NCBI GenBank assembly: GCA_035550595.1
Contig: DASZOV010000158.1
Coordinates: 26,191-90,190, forward strand
DNA: 64,000 bases
Source of the DNA: CALFMR01 sp035550595
GTDB lineage: Bacteria; Acidobacteriota; Vicinamibacteria; Vicinamibacterales; SCN-69-37
Reading direction: 5' to 3'
This document shows positions 43,688 through 52,429 of this stretch, in pieces. A program made the position numbers and the translations under genes. Every line of letters starts with the position of its first letter. The first letter of the stretch is position 1. Below the pieces are notes generated by a model. That model saw nothing but the letters and a program-made list of their open reading frames with translations. It was not told where the DNA came from and searched no databases.

Positions 43688-45385
43688 TCAGCGATTCTCC
43701 CGGCCGACGATCTTCGCCCACGTGTCCTTCAATCCAACGGTGCGATTGAAAACAGGGTGTCCCGGGCGGGAGTCCGGATCCACGGCGAAATAGCCGAGCC
43801 GCTCGAACTGGAAGCGCGAACCAACGGCGGCGGATGCGAGCGATGGCTCGACCTGACACGCGGGCAGCACCTCGAGCGAGTGGGGATTGAGCTGCGTCAG
43901 GAAGACGCCGTCGTCAGTGACAGGCTCTTCGACGTTGAAGAGCCGATCGTACAACCGCACTTCCGCGGACACGGCGTGCGCGGCCGACACCCAGTGCAGC
44001 GTCGCCTTCACCTTGCGGCCATCGGGCGCATCGCCGCCACGCGTCGCGGGATCATACGTACACCGCAGCTCGACGACGGCCCCTGACGCATCGCGAATCG
44101 CCTCGCGGCACGTGATGAGATACGCGTTCCGCAGCCGGACTTCGCGGCCGGGCGCAAGGCGGAAGAACTTCTTCGGCGGATCGAGCTGAAAGTCGTCCTG
44201 CTCGATGTAGAGCACCTTCGAGAACGGCACCTTGCGCGTGCCCGCCGACGGATCTTCCGGGTTGTTGACGACGTCCATGTCCTCGACGAGATCGTCCGGA
44301 TAGTTCTCGAGCACGACCTTCAGCGGCCGAAGCACGGCCATGGCGCGCGGCGCGCGGCGATTCAGATCCTCGCGGACGAAGAACTCCAGCAGTCCGACGT
44401 CGACCACGTTCTCGCGCTTGGCAACGCCGATTTCGTCGGCGAAGCGGCGGATCGCCTCCGGCGTGTAGCCGCGCCGGCGCAGGCCGGAGATCGTGGGCAT
44501 GCGCGGGTCGTCCCAGCCGGACACGTGGCCTTCGGTGACGAGCTGCAGCAGCTTGCGCTTGCTCATGACCGTGTAGGTCAGGTTCAGGCGCGCGAACTCG
44601 ATCTGCTGCGGACGCGAGGCGAGCGGCAGGCTGGCGACGAGCCAGTCGTAGAGCGGGCGGTGATCCTCGAATTCGAGTGTGCAGATCGAGTGCGTGATCC
44701 CCTCGAAGGCGTCCGACAGCGGATGCGCGTAGTCGTACATCGGATAGATGCACCACGCGTCGCCCGTGCGGTGATGGTGCGCGCGCCGGATGCGATAGAG
44801 GATCGGGTCGCGCAGGTTCATGTTCGGCGACGCCATGTCGATCTTCGCGCGTAGAACGTGCGCGCCGTCGGGAAACTCGCCCGCGCGCATCCGTCGGAAC
44901 AGATCGAGGTTCTCGTCCACCGATCGTCCACGGTCGCGGCTCTCGCGCCCGGGTTCGGTCAGCGTGCCGCGCGACTGGCGGATCTCCTCGGGGTCGGAGC
45001 TGTCGACGTAGGCTTTGCCGGCGCGGATGAGATCCTCGGCGCACGCGTACAGCCGCTCGAAGTAGTCGGACGCGTAGTAGAGCCGGTCGTCCCAGTCGAA
45101 GCCGAGCCAGCGGACGTCCGCCTGGATGGACTCGACGTACTCGACGTCCTCGGTCACCGGGTTCGTGTCGTCGAAGCGGAGGTTGCACGTGCCGCCGAAG
45201 TCGCGCGCGATGCCGAAGTTCAGGCAGATCGACTTGGCGTGGCCGATGTGGAGGTAGCCGTTCGGCTCGGGTGGAAACCGCGTCGCCACGCGTCCGCCAT
45301 GACGCCCGCTCGCGTTGTCGGCGGTGATGATCTCGCGGATGAAATCCTGCCGGACTTCCGGCGCCGGCGTGGACGACGAGGACAT
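43688..45385 (-). CDS. glnS: Glutaminyl-tRNA synthetase
   Basis: A 565-residue class I synthetase. FPPEPNGYLHIGHAKS holds the HIGH motif (46-49), NLRFDDTNPVTE follows as in all GlnRS, and VMSKRKLLQLV near 272 is the KMSKS-like loop. The C-terminal half has the two anticodon-binding beta-barrels (KVLYIEQDDFQL onward). It charges tRNA-Gln directly. A -10-like TATTGT ends six bases before the ATG. Confidence 0.97.
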   Translation of the reverse strand: MSSSSTPAPEVRQDFIREIITADNASGRHGGRVATRFPPEPNGYLHIGHAKSICLNFGIARDFGGTCNLRFDDTNPVTEDVEYVESIQADVRWLGFDWDDRLYYASDYFERLYACAEDLIRAGKAYVDSSDPEEIRQSRGTLTEPGRESRDRGRSVDENLDLFRRMRAGEFPDGAHVLRAKIDMASPNMNLRDPILYRIRRAHHHRTGDAWCIYPMYDYAHPLSDAFEGITHSICTLEFEDHRPLYDWLVASLPLASRPQQIEFARLNLTYTVMSKRKLLQLVTEGHVSGWDDPRMPTISGLRRRGYTPEAIRRFADEIGVAKRENVVDVGLLEFFVREDLNRRAPRAMAVLRPLKVVLENYPDDLVEDMDVVNNPEDPSAGTRKVPFSKVLYIEQDDFQLDPPKKFFRLAPGREVRLRNAYLITCREAIRDASGAVVELRCTYDPATRGGDAPDGRKVKATLHWVSAAHAVSAEVRLYDRLFNVEEPVTDDGVFLTQLNPHSLEVLPACQVEPSLASAAVGSRFQFERLGYFAVDPDSRPGHPVFNRTVGLKDTWAKIVGRENR

Positions 45386-45391
45386 AGCCGA

Positions 45392-45397
45392 ACAATA
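45392..45397 (-). promoter_or_regulatory. -10 box of glnS, leaderless geometry
   Basis: TATTGT on the minus strand ends six bases before the glnS ATG (45385). No -35 consensus is seen. Confidence 0.4.
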
Positions 45398-45560
45398 TTA
45401 CTGCCTCGACGATGCCGGTCCTCTGTGGCGCCCGTCACCAGTGGAGTACGGCTCGGCGCCGGACGTCGATGTCGGGATGGCGGGGCGGGGTGCCGGCAGC
45501 GTGGCACCTTCATTGCAGTTCGGTCGAATGCGCCTGCCGGAGGCGACTCCCGTGCCCCGC

Positions 45561-46493
45561 ATGACATCTCATCGACCCGCCATCGTGATGCTGGCCGTGG
45601 CCGGATTGGTCCTCGCCATTCCGCACACGGCTGACGCCCAGCGTCGCGCCGTCGTCCGCCGCGGCGCCGTCCGGCCCGCGCCATCGCGCTCGGTCGTGGT
45701 CGTCGGTCGCGTCGGCTTTCCCCGCTATCAGATCTTCGGGCCGTGGTATCCGTGGGGCTATCCGTTCGGGTACCCGTGGGGACCGTACGGCTATCCTCCG
45801 TACTACGGCTATCCCGTCACGGACGCGTTGACGAGCTCGCTCCGCATCGAAGCGACGCCGCGTGATGCGGAAGTGTTCGTCGACGGGGCGTCGGCGGGCA
45901 TCGTCGACAACTTCGACGGCGTGTTCCAGCGCCTGCGCGTGGCGCCGGGACGCCACGAAATCGCGTTGTATCTCGAGGGCTACCGGACGATCCGCCGCAA
46001 CCTGTACTTCGGGCCGGGATCGAGCCAGACGTTGCGTCTCACGATGGACCGCCTGCCGGCCGGCCAGACCGCCGAGGTGCCGCAACCGCCACCGCCGCCG
46101 GTCATGACCCAACCACCGGCCGGTCCTCCTGATGCGGGTCCGGAAACCGTCATGCCGCCACCGCCGCCATCGTCTGGTCCGGACGAGCCGAACGCTGGTC
46201 CGCCGGATTCCGGTCCACGCGTGCTGCGCCGAGGCGGCGCGCGCCGCGAGAGTATGGACACGACGCGCTTCGGGACGCTCTCGGTCCACGTCCAACCCGC
46301 GGGCGCCGACATTCTCATCGACGGCGAACGCTGGACCGGCCCCGCCGACCAGGACCGCGTCGTCATCCGCCTCGCCGAAGGCCGGCATCATGTCACCGTC
46401 CGCAAGGACGGCTTCGCGACCTACGACGAAGAAGTCCTGATTCTTCCCGGACGCACGCTGTCGGTGAACGTGAGTCTGCTACAAGGCAGCTAG
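45561..46493 (+). CDS. Secreted PEGA-domain protein
   Basis: I chose ATG at 45561, which begins a signal peptide (MTSHRPAIVMLAVAGLVLA) ending near ADAQ; 310 residues. A Tyr/Gly/Pro/Trp-rich stretch (about 58-82, repeating YPWG/FGYP) is followed by a PEGA domain (LRIEATPRDAEVFVDGASAG to GYRTIRRNLYF), a proline-rich linker, and a second PEGA-like domain (LSVHVQPAGADILIDGERW to FATYDEEVLI). PEGA domains are surface beta-sandwiches, probably binding cell-envelope polymers. The 3' end overlaps the convergent bcp gene by 15 bases. Confidence 0.82.
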   Translation: MTSHRPAIVMLAVAGLVLAIPHTADAQRRAVVRRGAVRPAPSRSVVVVGRVGFPRYQIFGPWYPWGYPFGYPWGPYGYPPYYGYPVTDALTSSLRIEATPRDAEVFVDGASAGIVDNFDGVFQRLRVAPGRHEIALYLEGYRTIRRNLYFGPGSSQTLRLTMDRLPAGQTAEVPQPPPPPVMTQPPAGPPDAGPETVMPPPPPSSGPDEPNAGPPDSGPRVLRRGGARRESMDTTRFGTLSVHVQPAGADILIDGERWTGPADQDRVVIRLAEGRHHVTVRKDGFATYDEEVLILPGRTLSVNVSLLQGS

Positions 46494-46937
46494 TACTTCC
46501 TCGGCGTGTCCGTCGACCTTGACCTTGTCCCATCGGCGCACGACTTTGCCGTCGGCGCCGATGAGATAGGTCGTCCGGGCGACGCCCATGAACTTGCGGC
46601 CGTACATCGAGCGTTCCTGCCACGCGCCGTATGCCTCGGCCACGGCGTGGTCCTTGTCGGCGAGTAGCGGGAACGTCAGGTCGTATTTCTCGGCGAAGGC
46701 GGCCTTGCTCTGTTCGTCGAGAATGCTCACGCCGAGCACGGCGGCCTTGCCTGCCTTGAACTTCGGGAGGTTGTCACGGAACGCGCACGACTCGGCCGTG
46801 CAGCCGGGCGTGTCGTCCTTCGGGTAAAAGTAGAGCACGACGGGCGTGCCCGCGTAGTCGGCCAGACGATGAGTCTTGCCGTGCTGATCGTTGAGGCTGA
46901 ACGCGGGAGCTTTCTGACCAGGTTCGATGAGCGGCAT
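46479..46937 (-). CDS. bcp: Thiol peroxiredoxin, Bcp/PrxQ type
   Basis: I chose ATG at 46937 (152 residues) over 46949 because a -10-like TATGCT covers the latter. YFYPKDDTPGCTAESCAFRD holds the peroxidatic Cys46 and, five residues on, Cys51, the arrangement of the E. coli Bcp group. FPLLADKDHAVAEAYGAW and RTTYLIGADGKVVRRW complete the fold. It reduces hydroperoxides in the cytoplasm with thioredoxin. Confidence 0.95.
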   Translation of the reverse strand: MPLIEPGQKAPAFSLNDQHGKTHRLADYAGTPVVLYFYPKDDTPGCTAESCAFRDNLPKFKAGKAAVLGVSILDEQSKAAFAEKYDLTFPLLADKDHAVAEAYGAWQERSMYGRKFMGVARTTYLIGADGKVVRRWDKVKVDGHAEEVLAAL

Positions 46938-46944
46938 GGCTCTT

Positions 46945-46950
46945 AGCATA
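46945..46950 (-). promoter_or_regulatory. -10 box of bcp, leaderless geometry
   Basis: TATGCT on the minus strand ends seven bases before the bcp ATG (46937). Confidence 0.4.
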
Positions 46951-47018
46951 TGCCGGCCGCCGCACGGCTCGCGCGCGCTGCACCCATCCGGCCGTCGTCT
47001 GCGTATTGAAGACAGGGC

Positions 47019-49352
47019 ATGGATCCAACGCGCGGCCGTCTTCCTGCGTCTAACGGAACCGTGGCCGCACGATCCTCGGTCGTCTCGGTCGTGCTGGCCG
47101 TCATCGCGGCGGCCGCCGTCGCCGTGCCGGCCGTCGCGCAGTCCGCGTTGTCAGGCGCGCCCATCCACATCGCCCGCGCCACGGGTCCCATCGTGATCGA
47201 CGGCGATCTTTCGGAACCTGCCTGGCAGCAGGCGACGCATGTCGACCAGTGGTACGAGACGCAGCCCGGCGACAACGTCATGCCTCCGGTGAAGAACGTC
47301 GGCTATCTCGCTTACGACGACCGATTCTTCTACGCGGCGTTCGAGTTCGAGGATCCCGATCCGTCCGCGATCCGCGCGCCGTTCGCGGACCGCGACAACG
47401 TCGGCAACGGCTACAACGACTACGCCGGCGTCCTGATCGACTCGCGCGCGACCGGCTCGAACGGCGTGCTGTTCGTCGTCTCGCCACGCAACACGCAGTA
47501 CGACTCGATCATCGACGACACCTCGGGCGAGGATTCGTCGCCGGACTTCTTCTGGGCGTCGGCGGCGAAGATCGGCGCGCACGGCTGGACGCTCGAAATG
47601 CGCATCCCGTTCTCGTCCATCCGCTATCGGAGCGGCGATCCGCAGACGTGGCACATCCTGCTGTATCGCAACTATCCGCGCGCGTTCCGCTACCAGTTCT
47701 TCTCCGCCCGCATTCCCCGCAATTCGAATTGCTTCGTCTGCCGCGCGAACGTGCTGACCGGTCTCGAGCGCCTCCCCAGCGGCGGCCACCTCGTGGTAGC
47801 GCCGTATGCGTCGGCCAACGATCTCGCCGAGTCGACCGGCGACGCCGGGACGCCGCTCGGCGCCGGCCGCGTCCGCGCGCACGCCGGCGTCGACGTGAAG
47901 TACCTGCCGAACGCCGACAACGCCCTGGACGCGACGATCAAGCCGGACTTCTCGCAGGTCGAGTCCGACACGGCGCAGATTGCGACCAATCAGCGATTCG
48001 CGCTTTTCTATCCGGAGACGCGGCCGTTCTTCCTCGAAGGCCTCGATCTGTTCTCGACGCCCATTCAGGCGGTCTACACGCGCACGATCACCGCACCGAT
48101 TGCCGGCCTGCGCGCGACCGGCAAGGCCGTCGGCCTGCGCTACACGATGCTCGTCGCGAGAGACGATGGTGGTGGCAGCGCCGTGATTCCAGGGGCGACC
48201 GGGTCGTCGCTCGCGTCGGTCGACTTCGGATCGACCGTGTTCGTCGCACGCGCGAAGCGAGACATCGGTCTCTCGTTCATCAGCGTGCTCGCCGCCGATC
48301 GCGAGCGCGAGGACGGCCAGGGTTACAACCGCGTCGTCGGTCCCGACGTGCAGTGGCGGCCGAATGGCAGCGACTCGATCACCGCGCAGTGGCTCTACAG
48401 CGCGACCCAAACGCCGAACTTACCCGACGTGGCCGACGAGTGGGACGGCCAGTCGCTCACCGGCCGTGCGGCGACGGCCGGGTGGAATCATTCGACAACG
48501 CACCTCGATTGGAGCGGGTCGTATCGCGACGTGAGCTCAGGCTTCCGCGCGGATACCGGCTTCGTGCCGCAGGTCGGCTATCGTGACGCGTTCGCCTCGA
48601 CCGGGTGGACGGTCAGGCCGACGAACGTGTTGTCGAACGTTCGGACGTACATCAACGTCGACCGGCAGGTCGATGTCGACGGCGCGCTCCTCAGCCGGGA
48701 GGTGCGGCCTGGCGTCAGCCTCAACTCGGCGCTGAACGGCTACGTGGAGGTGTCGATCGCCGACGATCGGATCCGCACGCCCGGCGGCGCGGTCATCAAT
48801 CGCCGGCCGGTCAACTACTACGTGCAGTTCAGTCCGTCACAGGTTCTGGCGCAGGTGTCGGTCAGCGGATCGATCGGCGAGGACATCGACTTCGACAACT
48901 CGCGTCCCGCGCACGGTCCGACGATCAACGCCAGCGCGACGGTACGTCCGACCAATCATCTCGAGATTGCGCTCGTCGCCAACTCGCAGTGGCTGCGCGT
49001 CGACGTCGCGGAGCGTCAGGACGCGAAGCTCTTCACCGCGCGCGTCTCGCGGGTGAAGGGCACCTATACGTTCACGTCACGGCTCTTCGCACGGGCCATC
49101 GCGCAGTACGTCACGACCGACCGCGATCCGTCACTCTACGCGGCCGTCGTGACGCCGCGATCCGCCAGTCTCAGCGGATCGCTCCTCCTCGCCTACAAGC
49201 TGAACTGGCAGTCGGTGATGTACGTCGGCTACGGCGACGACCGGGCGGTCGTCGAATCTCCGGTCGAGACGAACACGTTCGCGCGCGTCGGAAGTCTGGC
49301 GCCGCTCGACCGGCAGGTGTTCGTCAAGCTGTCTTATGCGTTTCAGCGGTGA
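47019..49352 (+). CDS. DUF5916 outer-membrane protein with CBM9-like N-domain
   Basis: A 777-residue protein with a signal sequence around 18-41. PIVIDGDLSEPAWQQATHVDQW to FFYAAFEFEDPDPSAIRAPF is a CBM9-like sugar-binding beta-sandwich (about 55-230). The rest follows DUF5916: VDVKYLPNADNALDATIKPDFSQVESD, FYPETRPFFLEGLDLF, then many amphipathic strands ending KLSYAFQR, an outer-membrane barrel. The transport function is uncharacterised; carbohydrate uptake or display is a guess. Its end overlaps the convergent MpaB-like gene by 29 bases. Confidence 0.9.
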   Translation: MDPTRGRLPASNGTVAARSSVVSVVLAVIAAAAVAVPAVAQSALSGAPIHIARATGPIVIDGDLSEPAWQQATHVDQWYETQPGDNVMPPVKNVGYLAYDDRFFYAAFEFEDPDPSAIRAPFADRDNVGNGYNDYAGVLIDSRATGSNGVLFVVSPRNTQYDSIIDDTSGEDSSPDFFWASAAKIGAHGWTLEMRIPFSSIRYRSGDPQTWHILLYRNYPRAFRYQFFSARIPRNSNCFVCRANVLTGLERLPSGGHLVVAPYASANDLAESTGDAGTPLGAGRVRAHAGVDVKYLPNADNALDATIKPDFSQVESDTAQIATNQRFALFYPETRPFFLEGLDLFSTPIQAVYTRTITAPIAGLRATGKAVGLRYTMLVARDDGGGSAVIPGATGSSLASVDFGSTVFVARAKRDIGLSFISVLAADREREDGQGYNRVVGPDVQWRPNGSDSITAQWLYSATQTPNLPDVADEWDGQSLTGRAATAGWNHSTTHLDWSGSYRDVSSGFRADTGFVPQVGYRDAFASTGWTVRPTNVLSNVRTYINVDRQVDVDGALLSREVRPGVSLNSALNGYVEVSIADDRIRTPGGAVINRRPVNYYVQFSPSQVLAQVSVSGSIGEDIDFDNSRPAHGPTINASATVRPTNHLEIALVANSQWLRVDVAERQDAKLFTARVSRVKGTYTFTSRLFARAIAQYVTTDRDPSLYAAVVTPRSASLSGSLLLAYKLNWQSVMYVGYGDDRAVVESPVETNTFARVGSLAPLDRQVFVKLSYAFQR

Positions 49353-50136
49353 GCGTCACTGCGTGCCGCGCGTCGGGCCACAGGGCCAGGACGTCGGGCA
49401 GCACGCGCCGCACCTGCCTCAGCCGGCGAAACGCGCGCACCGTCGACGCCGGCGGTTCGTGCCGTCCGTATAGCGCGGCGATCGCTGGCGGCAGCGAGCC
49501 AATCGTCAGCCGCCGCACGAGCCGTGTCACCGGCCATGCGAGTCCAGCCAGCGGCGGCGCCAGCACAGCGTCGGCGATCGCACGTCCATCGTGGCCGATC
49601 GCGAGCGCGCCGGATGCGATTGTCGCGTCGACGGCGTGCTGCACATCGGGCCAGGTGCGCGGCACGTCTTCGGTGCGCGCACCCAATGCCACGGCGACCC
49701 ACGCCGACTCGCGGCAATACGCATCGCGCTCATCGGGCGTCAGCGGTCCGATCATCTGCTCGTAGAACAACACGATCGAATCGAGCAGCGTGACGTGAAC
49801 CCAGCGGACGAGATCGGGATCTTCGGCCGAATAGCGCGTGCCGGCGGGGAAGCGGCCGACGGGCTCTGACAGCGTGCCGTGGACTCTCCGGTGAATGGCG
49901 CGGATGCCCGCCAGTGCGGCGTCGCGTACGGTCGCATCGCCGAATGACAACGCCAGCATCGCGCGCACGGTGCCGTGCAGACGCCGCGGCGCGGCGAGGG
50001 CGCCCGAGCGGAACGAGCTGTGCGCCGCCACGCCGGCCGCGATCAGCGGATGCGCCATCTGCATGAGGATCGCGCGCGGCCAGCCGAGCACGACGATCCG
50101 CTCGGCGTTGACGCGCAGCGCGACAGGCCCGTCCAT
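49324..50136 (-). CDS. MpaB-like (DUF2236) putative oxygenase
   Basis: A 270-residue protein. RIVVLGWPRAILMQMAHPLIAAGVAAHS, LHGTVRAMLALSFGD, AIHRRVHGTLSEP and RWVHVTLLDSIVLFYEQM match the DUF2236 family, now described as MpaB-type haem-containing oxygenases. Conserved His residues in MAHPLIA and IHRRVHG are candidate haem ligands. Substrate and redox partner are unknown. A -10-like TACACT ends six bases before the ATG. Confidence 0.85.
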   Translation of the reverse strand: MDGPVALRVNAERIVVLGWPRAILMQMAHPLIAAGVAAHSSFRSGALAAPRRLHGTVRAMLALSFGDATVRDAALAGIRAIHRRVHGTLSEPVGRFPAGTRYSAEDPDLVRWVHVTLLDSIVLFYEQMIGPLTPDERDAYCRESAWVAVALGARTEDVPRTWPDVQHAVDATIASGALAIGHDGRAIADAVLAPPLAGLAWPVTRLVRRLTIGSLPPAIAALYGRHEPPASTVRAFRRLRQVRRVLPDVLALWPDARHAVTLTAETHKTA

Positions 50137-50142
50137 GGATTG

Positions 50143-50148
50143 AGTGTA
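50143..50148 (-). promoter_or_regulatory. -10 box of MpaB-like gene, leaderless geometry
   Basis: TACACT on the minus strand ends six bases before ATG 50136. Confidence 0.45.
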
Positions 50149-50186
50149 CCCGCCCTCCCGCGTCTCCGCCGTTCGGCGCCCGCGAA

Positions 50187-50687
50187 TCAGAGGAACGGAT
50201 TTTCGTCCGCGCTCGGCCCGTAAATCGACGGAATCGGCACGCCGAGGGTCCGGAGATACACCGTCAACTGGCCGCGATGATGGTACCAGTGGTTCAGCAG
50301 CACAGCCCGCAGGAACATGGCGCGTGGCATGACGACGACGTCCCGGTCGCCGTCGACGATGCGCCAGTCGTCGAGCATGGTGGCGTCTGGTAAATCACCA
50401 AGCAGACGCCGTGCCTTGGCCACGCTGGCATCGAGCGTTGGAAGGAGCGTGGCGACGTCGGTCAGCGGCGGATCGACGAACGACGGGATCTGCACTGGTG
50501 AGGCCATGGCGGCCAGTGCCGCGACCGATCCCGGCACGGTGGCGACGTGCATGGTCAGCGCGCCGAGCGTTCGTGCGCGCTCGTGTGGTTGCCAGGCGAG
50601 GCGATCGCCGGGCACGCGTTCGAGCACCCGACGCGTGGTCTGGGCTTCGTGGTCGAGCTCGGCGAGGATGCCGTCGATGATGGCCAT
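50187..50687 (-). CDS. DinB-family protein
   Basis: A 166-residue four-helix-bundle protein. The metal triad of DinB/YfiT proteins is present: TMHVA (His47) and LNHWYHHRGQLTVYLRTLGV with two further His. The family includes metal-dependent thiol transferases; the substrate of this member is unknown. It is last in the ArsR-SRPBCC-DinB operon, starting six bases after the previous stop. Confidence 0.88.
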   Translation of the reverse strand: MAIIDGILAELDHEAQTTRRVLERVPGDRLAWQPHERARTLGALTMHVATVPGSVAALAAMASPVQIPSFVDPPLTDVATLLPTLDASVAKARRLLGDLPDATMLDDWRIVDGDRDVVVMPRAMFLRAVLLNHWYHHRGQLTVYLRTLGVPIPSIYGPSADENPFL

Positions 50688-50693
50688 GGCCGC

Positions 50694-51143
50694 TTACGCC
50701 TGCTCTGCGCGACGCTGCACGCGCGCGCCAATCGCGGTGAATCCCCCGGTGAGCGCCTCGCGGTAGCCATCCGGGAAGAGCCCGAGCGCGGTGTGACGAA
50801 GCGTGAGACGCGTGCCGCCGTCGATCGCCGCGAGCCGATATTGCACGTTCGAGGCGACGGCGAACGACATCATCAGCGGTCCGGCGATCTCGAGCAGCGT
50901 CGGGCGTTTGATCGCCTGCACGTGGCCCCACAGATGTCCGTTGCCGTCGCCGAGATCGCGGAACCATCGGCCGCCGGGCCAGGGCTCGAGCGTCATCGGC
51001 ATGGGTCCACCCTGATGGCCCTGGTTGGAGGGGCCGAGTTCCTCGAGGAGCGCGGCGAAGGTCGCCGTGATCGACGAGCGAATGTCGATGTGTTCGGTGA
51101 TGTCGAGTATCAGGTGATCGGTCAGCGCGGCAGCAGTAGTCAT
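50694..51143 (-). CDS. SRPBCC/AHSA1-like protein
   Basis: A 149-residue protein with GGAGG before the ATG. The Bet v 1-like cavity fold is suggested by IDIRSSITATFAALLEEL, EPWPGGRWFRDLGDGNGHLWGHVQAIKRP, MSFAVASNVQYRLAAIDGGTRLTLRHTALG and a final long helix. Such proteins next to ArsR regulators are common; their ligands are mostly unknown. Confidence 0.85.
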   Translation of the reverse strand: MTTAAALTDHLILDITEHIDIRSSITATFAALLEELGPSNQGHQGGPMPMTLEPWPGGRWFRDLGDGNGHLWGHVQAIKRPTLLEIAGPLMMSFAVASNVQYRLAAIDGGTRLTLRHTALGLFPDGYREALTGGFTAIGARVQRRAEQA

Positions 51144-51176
51144 GGGATCCTCCGTTGTCGTACGCCAGTCCGTCGA

Positions 51177-51497
51177 TCAGTTGCGTTCGGCGCGCGTCTT
51201 GACGCGCGCGAGCTGCCCGCGCCAGTACCGCTCGAACCGGCTGGTCCAGTCGTGGAGTGGCCGGATCTGATCGGCGTTCGTGCGGTAGAAGCTCTGTCGT
51301 CCGTGGCGCCGCACGTCGACCAGGCCGACGTCTCGGAGCACGCGCAGATGCTTGGACACCGATGGTTGCGGCAGCCCGAGTGCCAGCACGATGTCGTTGA
51401 CGGCGCGTTCGTGTGGCGCGAGATAGTCCAGGATGTCGCGCCGCCGGGGTTCGGCGACGGCGTTGAACGCGTCGGACGTCGTGGCGGCGCGGGGCAC
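51177..51497 (-). CDS. ArsR-family transcriptional regulator
   Basis: GTG at 51497, 106 residues. DAFNAVAEPRRRDILDYLAPHERAVNDIVLAL and LPQPSVSKHLRVLRDVGLVDVRRHGRQSFYRTN form the winged helix. No metal-binding Cys cluster is present, so it belongs to the non-metal group usually found with SRPBCC proteins. It heads the operon and probably represses it through the inverted repeat inside its own promoter. Confidence 0.93.
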   Translation of the reverse strand: MPRAATTSDAFNAVAEPRRRDILDYLAPHERAVNDIVLALGLPQPSVSKHLRVLRDVGLVDVRRHGRQSFYRTNADQIRPLHDWTSRFERYWRGQLARVKTRAERN

Positions 51498-51503
51498 GAA
51501 CCA

Positions 51504-51531
51504 ATCATATTCCTATAACGGAATGTGTCAA
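51504..51531 (-). promoter_or_regulatory. arsR operon promoter with internal palindrome
   Basis: On the minus strand: consensus TTGACA (51531 to 51526), 16 bases, TATGAT (51509 to 51504), then six bases to the GTG. The spacer holds ATTCC-GTTATA-GGAAT (51524 to 51509), placed to occlude RNA polymerase. Start of transcription should coincide with the start codon. Confidence 0.7.
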
Positions 51532-51788
51532 GCATCCGGCAGTCGCGACCTTCGCGCCGGTCGTGCCGGCGAGGAAAGCGATACGAGTCGCGTGTGACGC
51601 GCTGCGATCGCCTCGCATGCGTGTAAGAAGTGCAGCCTTTGCTATAAGAAATTCAAACGCACGTACTGGGGCGCCGTATTGGCGCCGATCTGAGTGGTTG
51701 CGAGCAATGGCGGTTCGTCGACGGCGCGCGAGGGCACACGCCTTGCAGTGCGCAGATCGAACCACAACGCACACGGGGGAGGTGCACG

Positions 51789-52226
51789 ATGAAGATCATG
51801 AAGACACTCGCAGCCACGTTTCTCGCAGTAACGGTCGCGGCGGTCATGGGCGTCGCGGCGCAGGACCAGACGCCGGCCGAGCCGGCTCCGTCCGCGCCGT
51901 CGGCGCAGGAACCCGCGCCGGCGCCCGCGCCCGACCAGACCGCACCCGCTCAGCCGGCTCCCGACCAGGCGCCCGCGAGCGCGGCCGTGACGGTTTCCGG
52001 TTGTGTCGCGCACGAAGGCGACGCGTTCCAGCTCACCAGCGCGAAGCCGGCTGGTGACACGAAGGCCGACGTCGCCGACGCGTACACGCTGGTCGCCGGT
52101 GAAGGCGTCGACTTCGCGCCGCACGTGGGCCATCAGGTCGAGGTGACGGGCACGTCCAGCGCCGGCGCGGGCGCACCGACGCTCACCGTCAGCGCGCTGA
52201 AGATGACGGCGCCGAAGTGCCAGTAG
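51789..52226 (+). CDS. Small secreted protein with Pro/Ala linker
   Basis: A 145-residue protein with GGAGG eight bases before the ATG. The signal peptide (MKIMKTLAATFLAVTVAAVMG) is followed by a 40-residue Pro/Ala/Gln linker, then about 80 residues with strands VTVSGCVAHEGDAFQLTSA, YTLVAGEG and HQVEVTGTS and a closing ALKMTAPKC. This looks like a small OB-like sandwich with two Cys, possibly one disulfide. I recognise it as a type common in these genomes, but no function is known. Confidence 0.8.
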   Translation: MKIMKTLAATFLAVTVAAVMGVAAQDQTPAEPAPSAPSAQEPAPAPAPDQTAPAQPAPDQAPASAAVTVSGCVAHEGDAFQLTSAKPAGDTKADVADAYTLVAGEGVDFAPHVGHQVEVTGTSSAGAGAPTLTVSALKMTAPKCQ

Positions 52227-52251
52227 TTCGAACCGGCTGTTGACACACACG

Positions 52252-52281
52252 AAGGAGCGACGCCATGCGTCGCTCCTTTTT
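52252..52281 (+). terminator. Strong intrinsic terminator
   Basis: GGAGCGACGC-CAT-GCGTCGCTCC (52254-52276), a perfect 10 bp stem flanked by AA/TT, followed by five T. It ends the secreted-protein transcript. Confidence 0.93.
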
Positions 52282-52298
52282 CTTTGGAGCAGGTTTCA

Positions 52299-52359
52299 AG
52301 AACTTCGAACTTCGAACTGTGAACTTCGAATAGATGTGACGCCTTCGGCGCGTCTTTTC
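52299..52359. repeat. Composite intergenic repeat, copy 7
   Basis: Heptamers GAACTTCGAACTTCGAACTG (52299-52330), then CGCC-TTC-GGCG (52340-52350) and CGTCTTTTCAG. In the order heptamer-hairpin it matches copy 1 and is the reverse of copies 5 and 6. Confidence 0.8.
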
Positions 52360-52429
52360 AGTTTTGAGATGCGCTTTCAGTCACTCTTGGCCGTTGATAT
52401 CCGACGCTCGACGTCGTGGCCGCGCGCGA

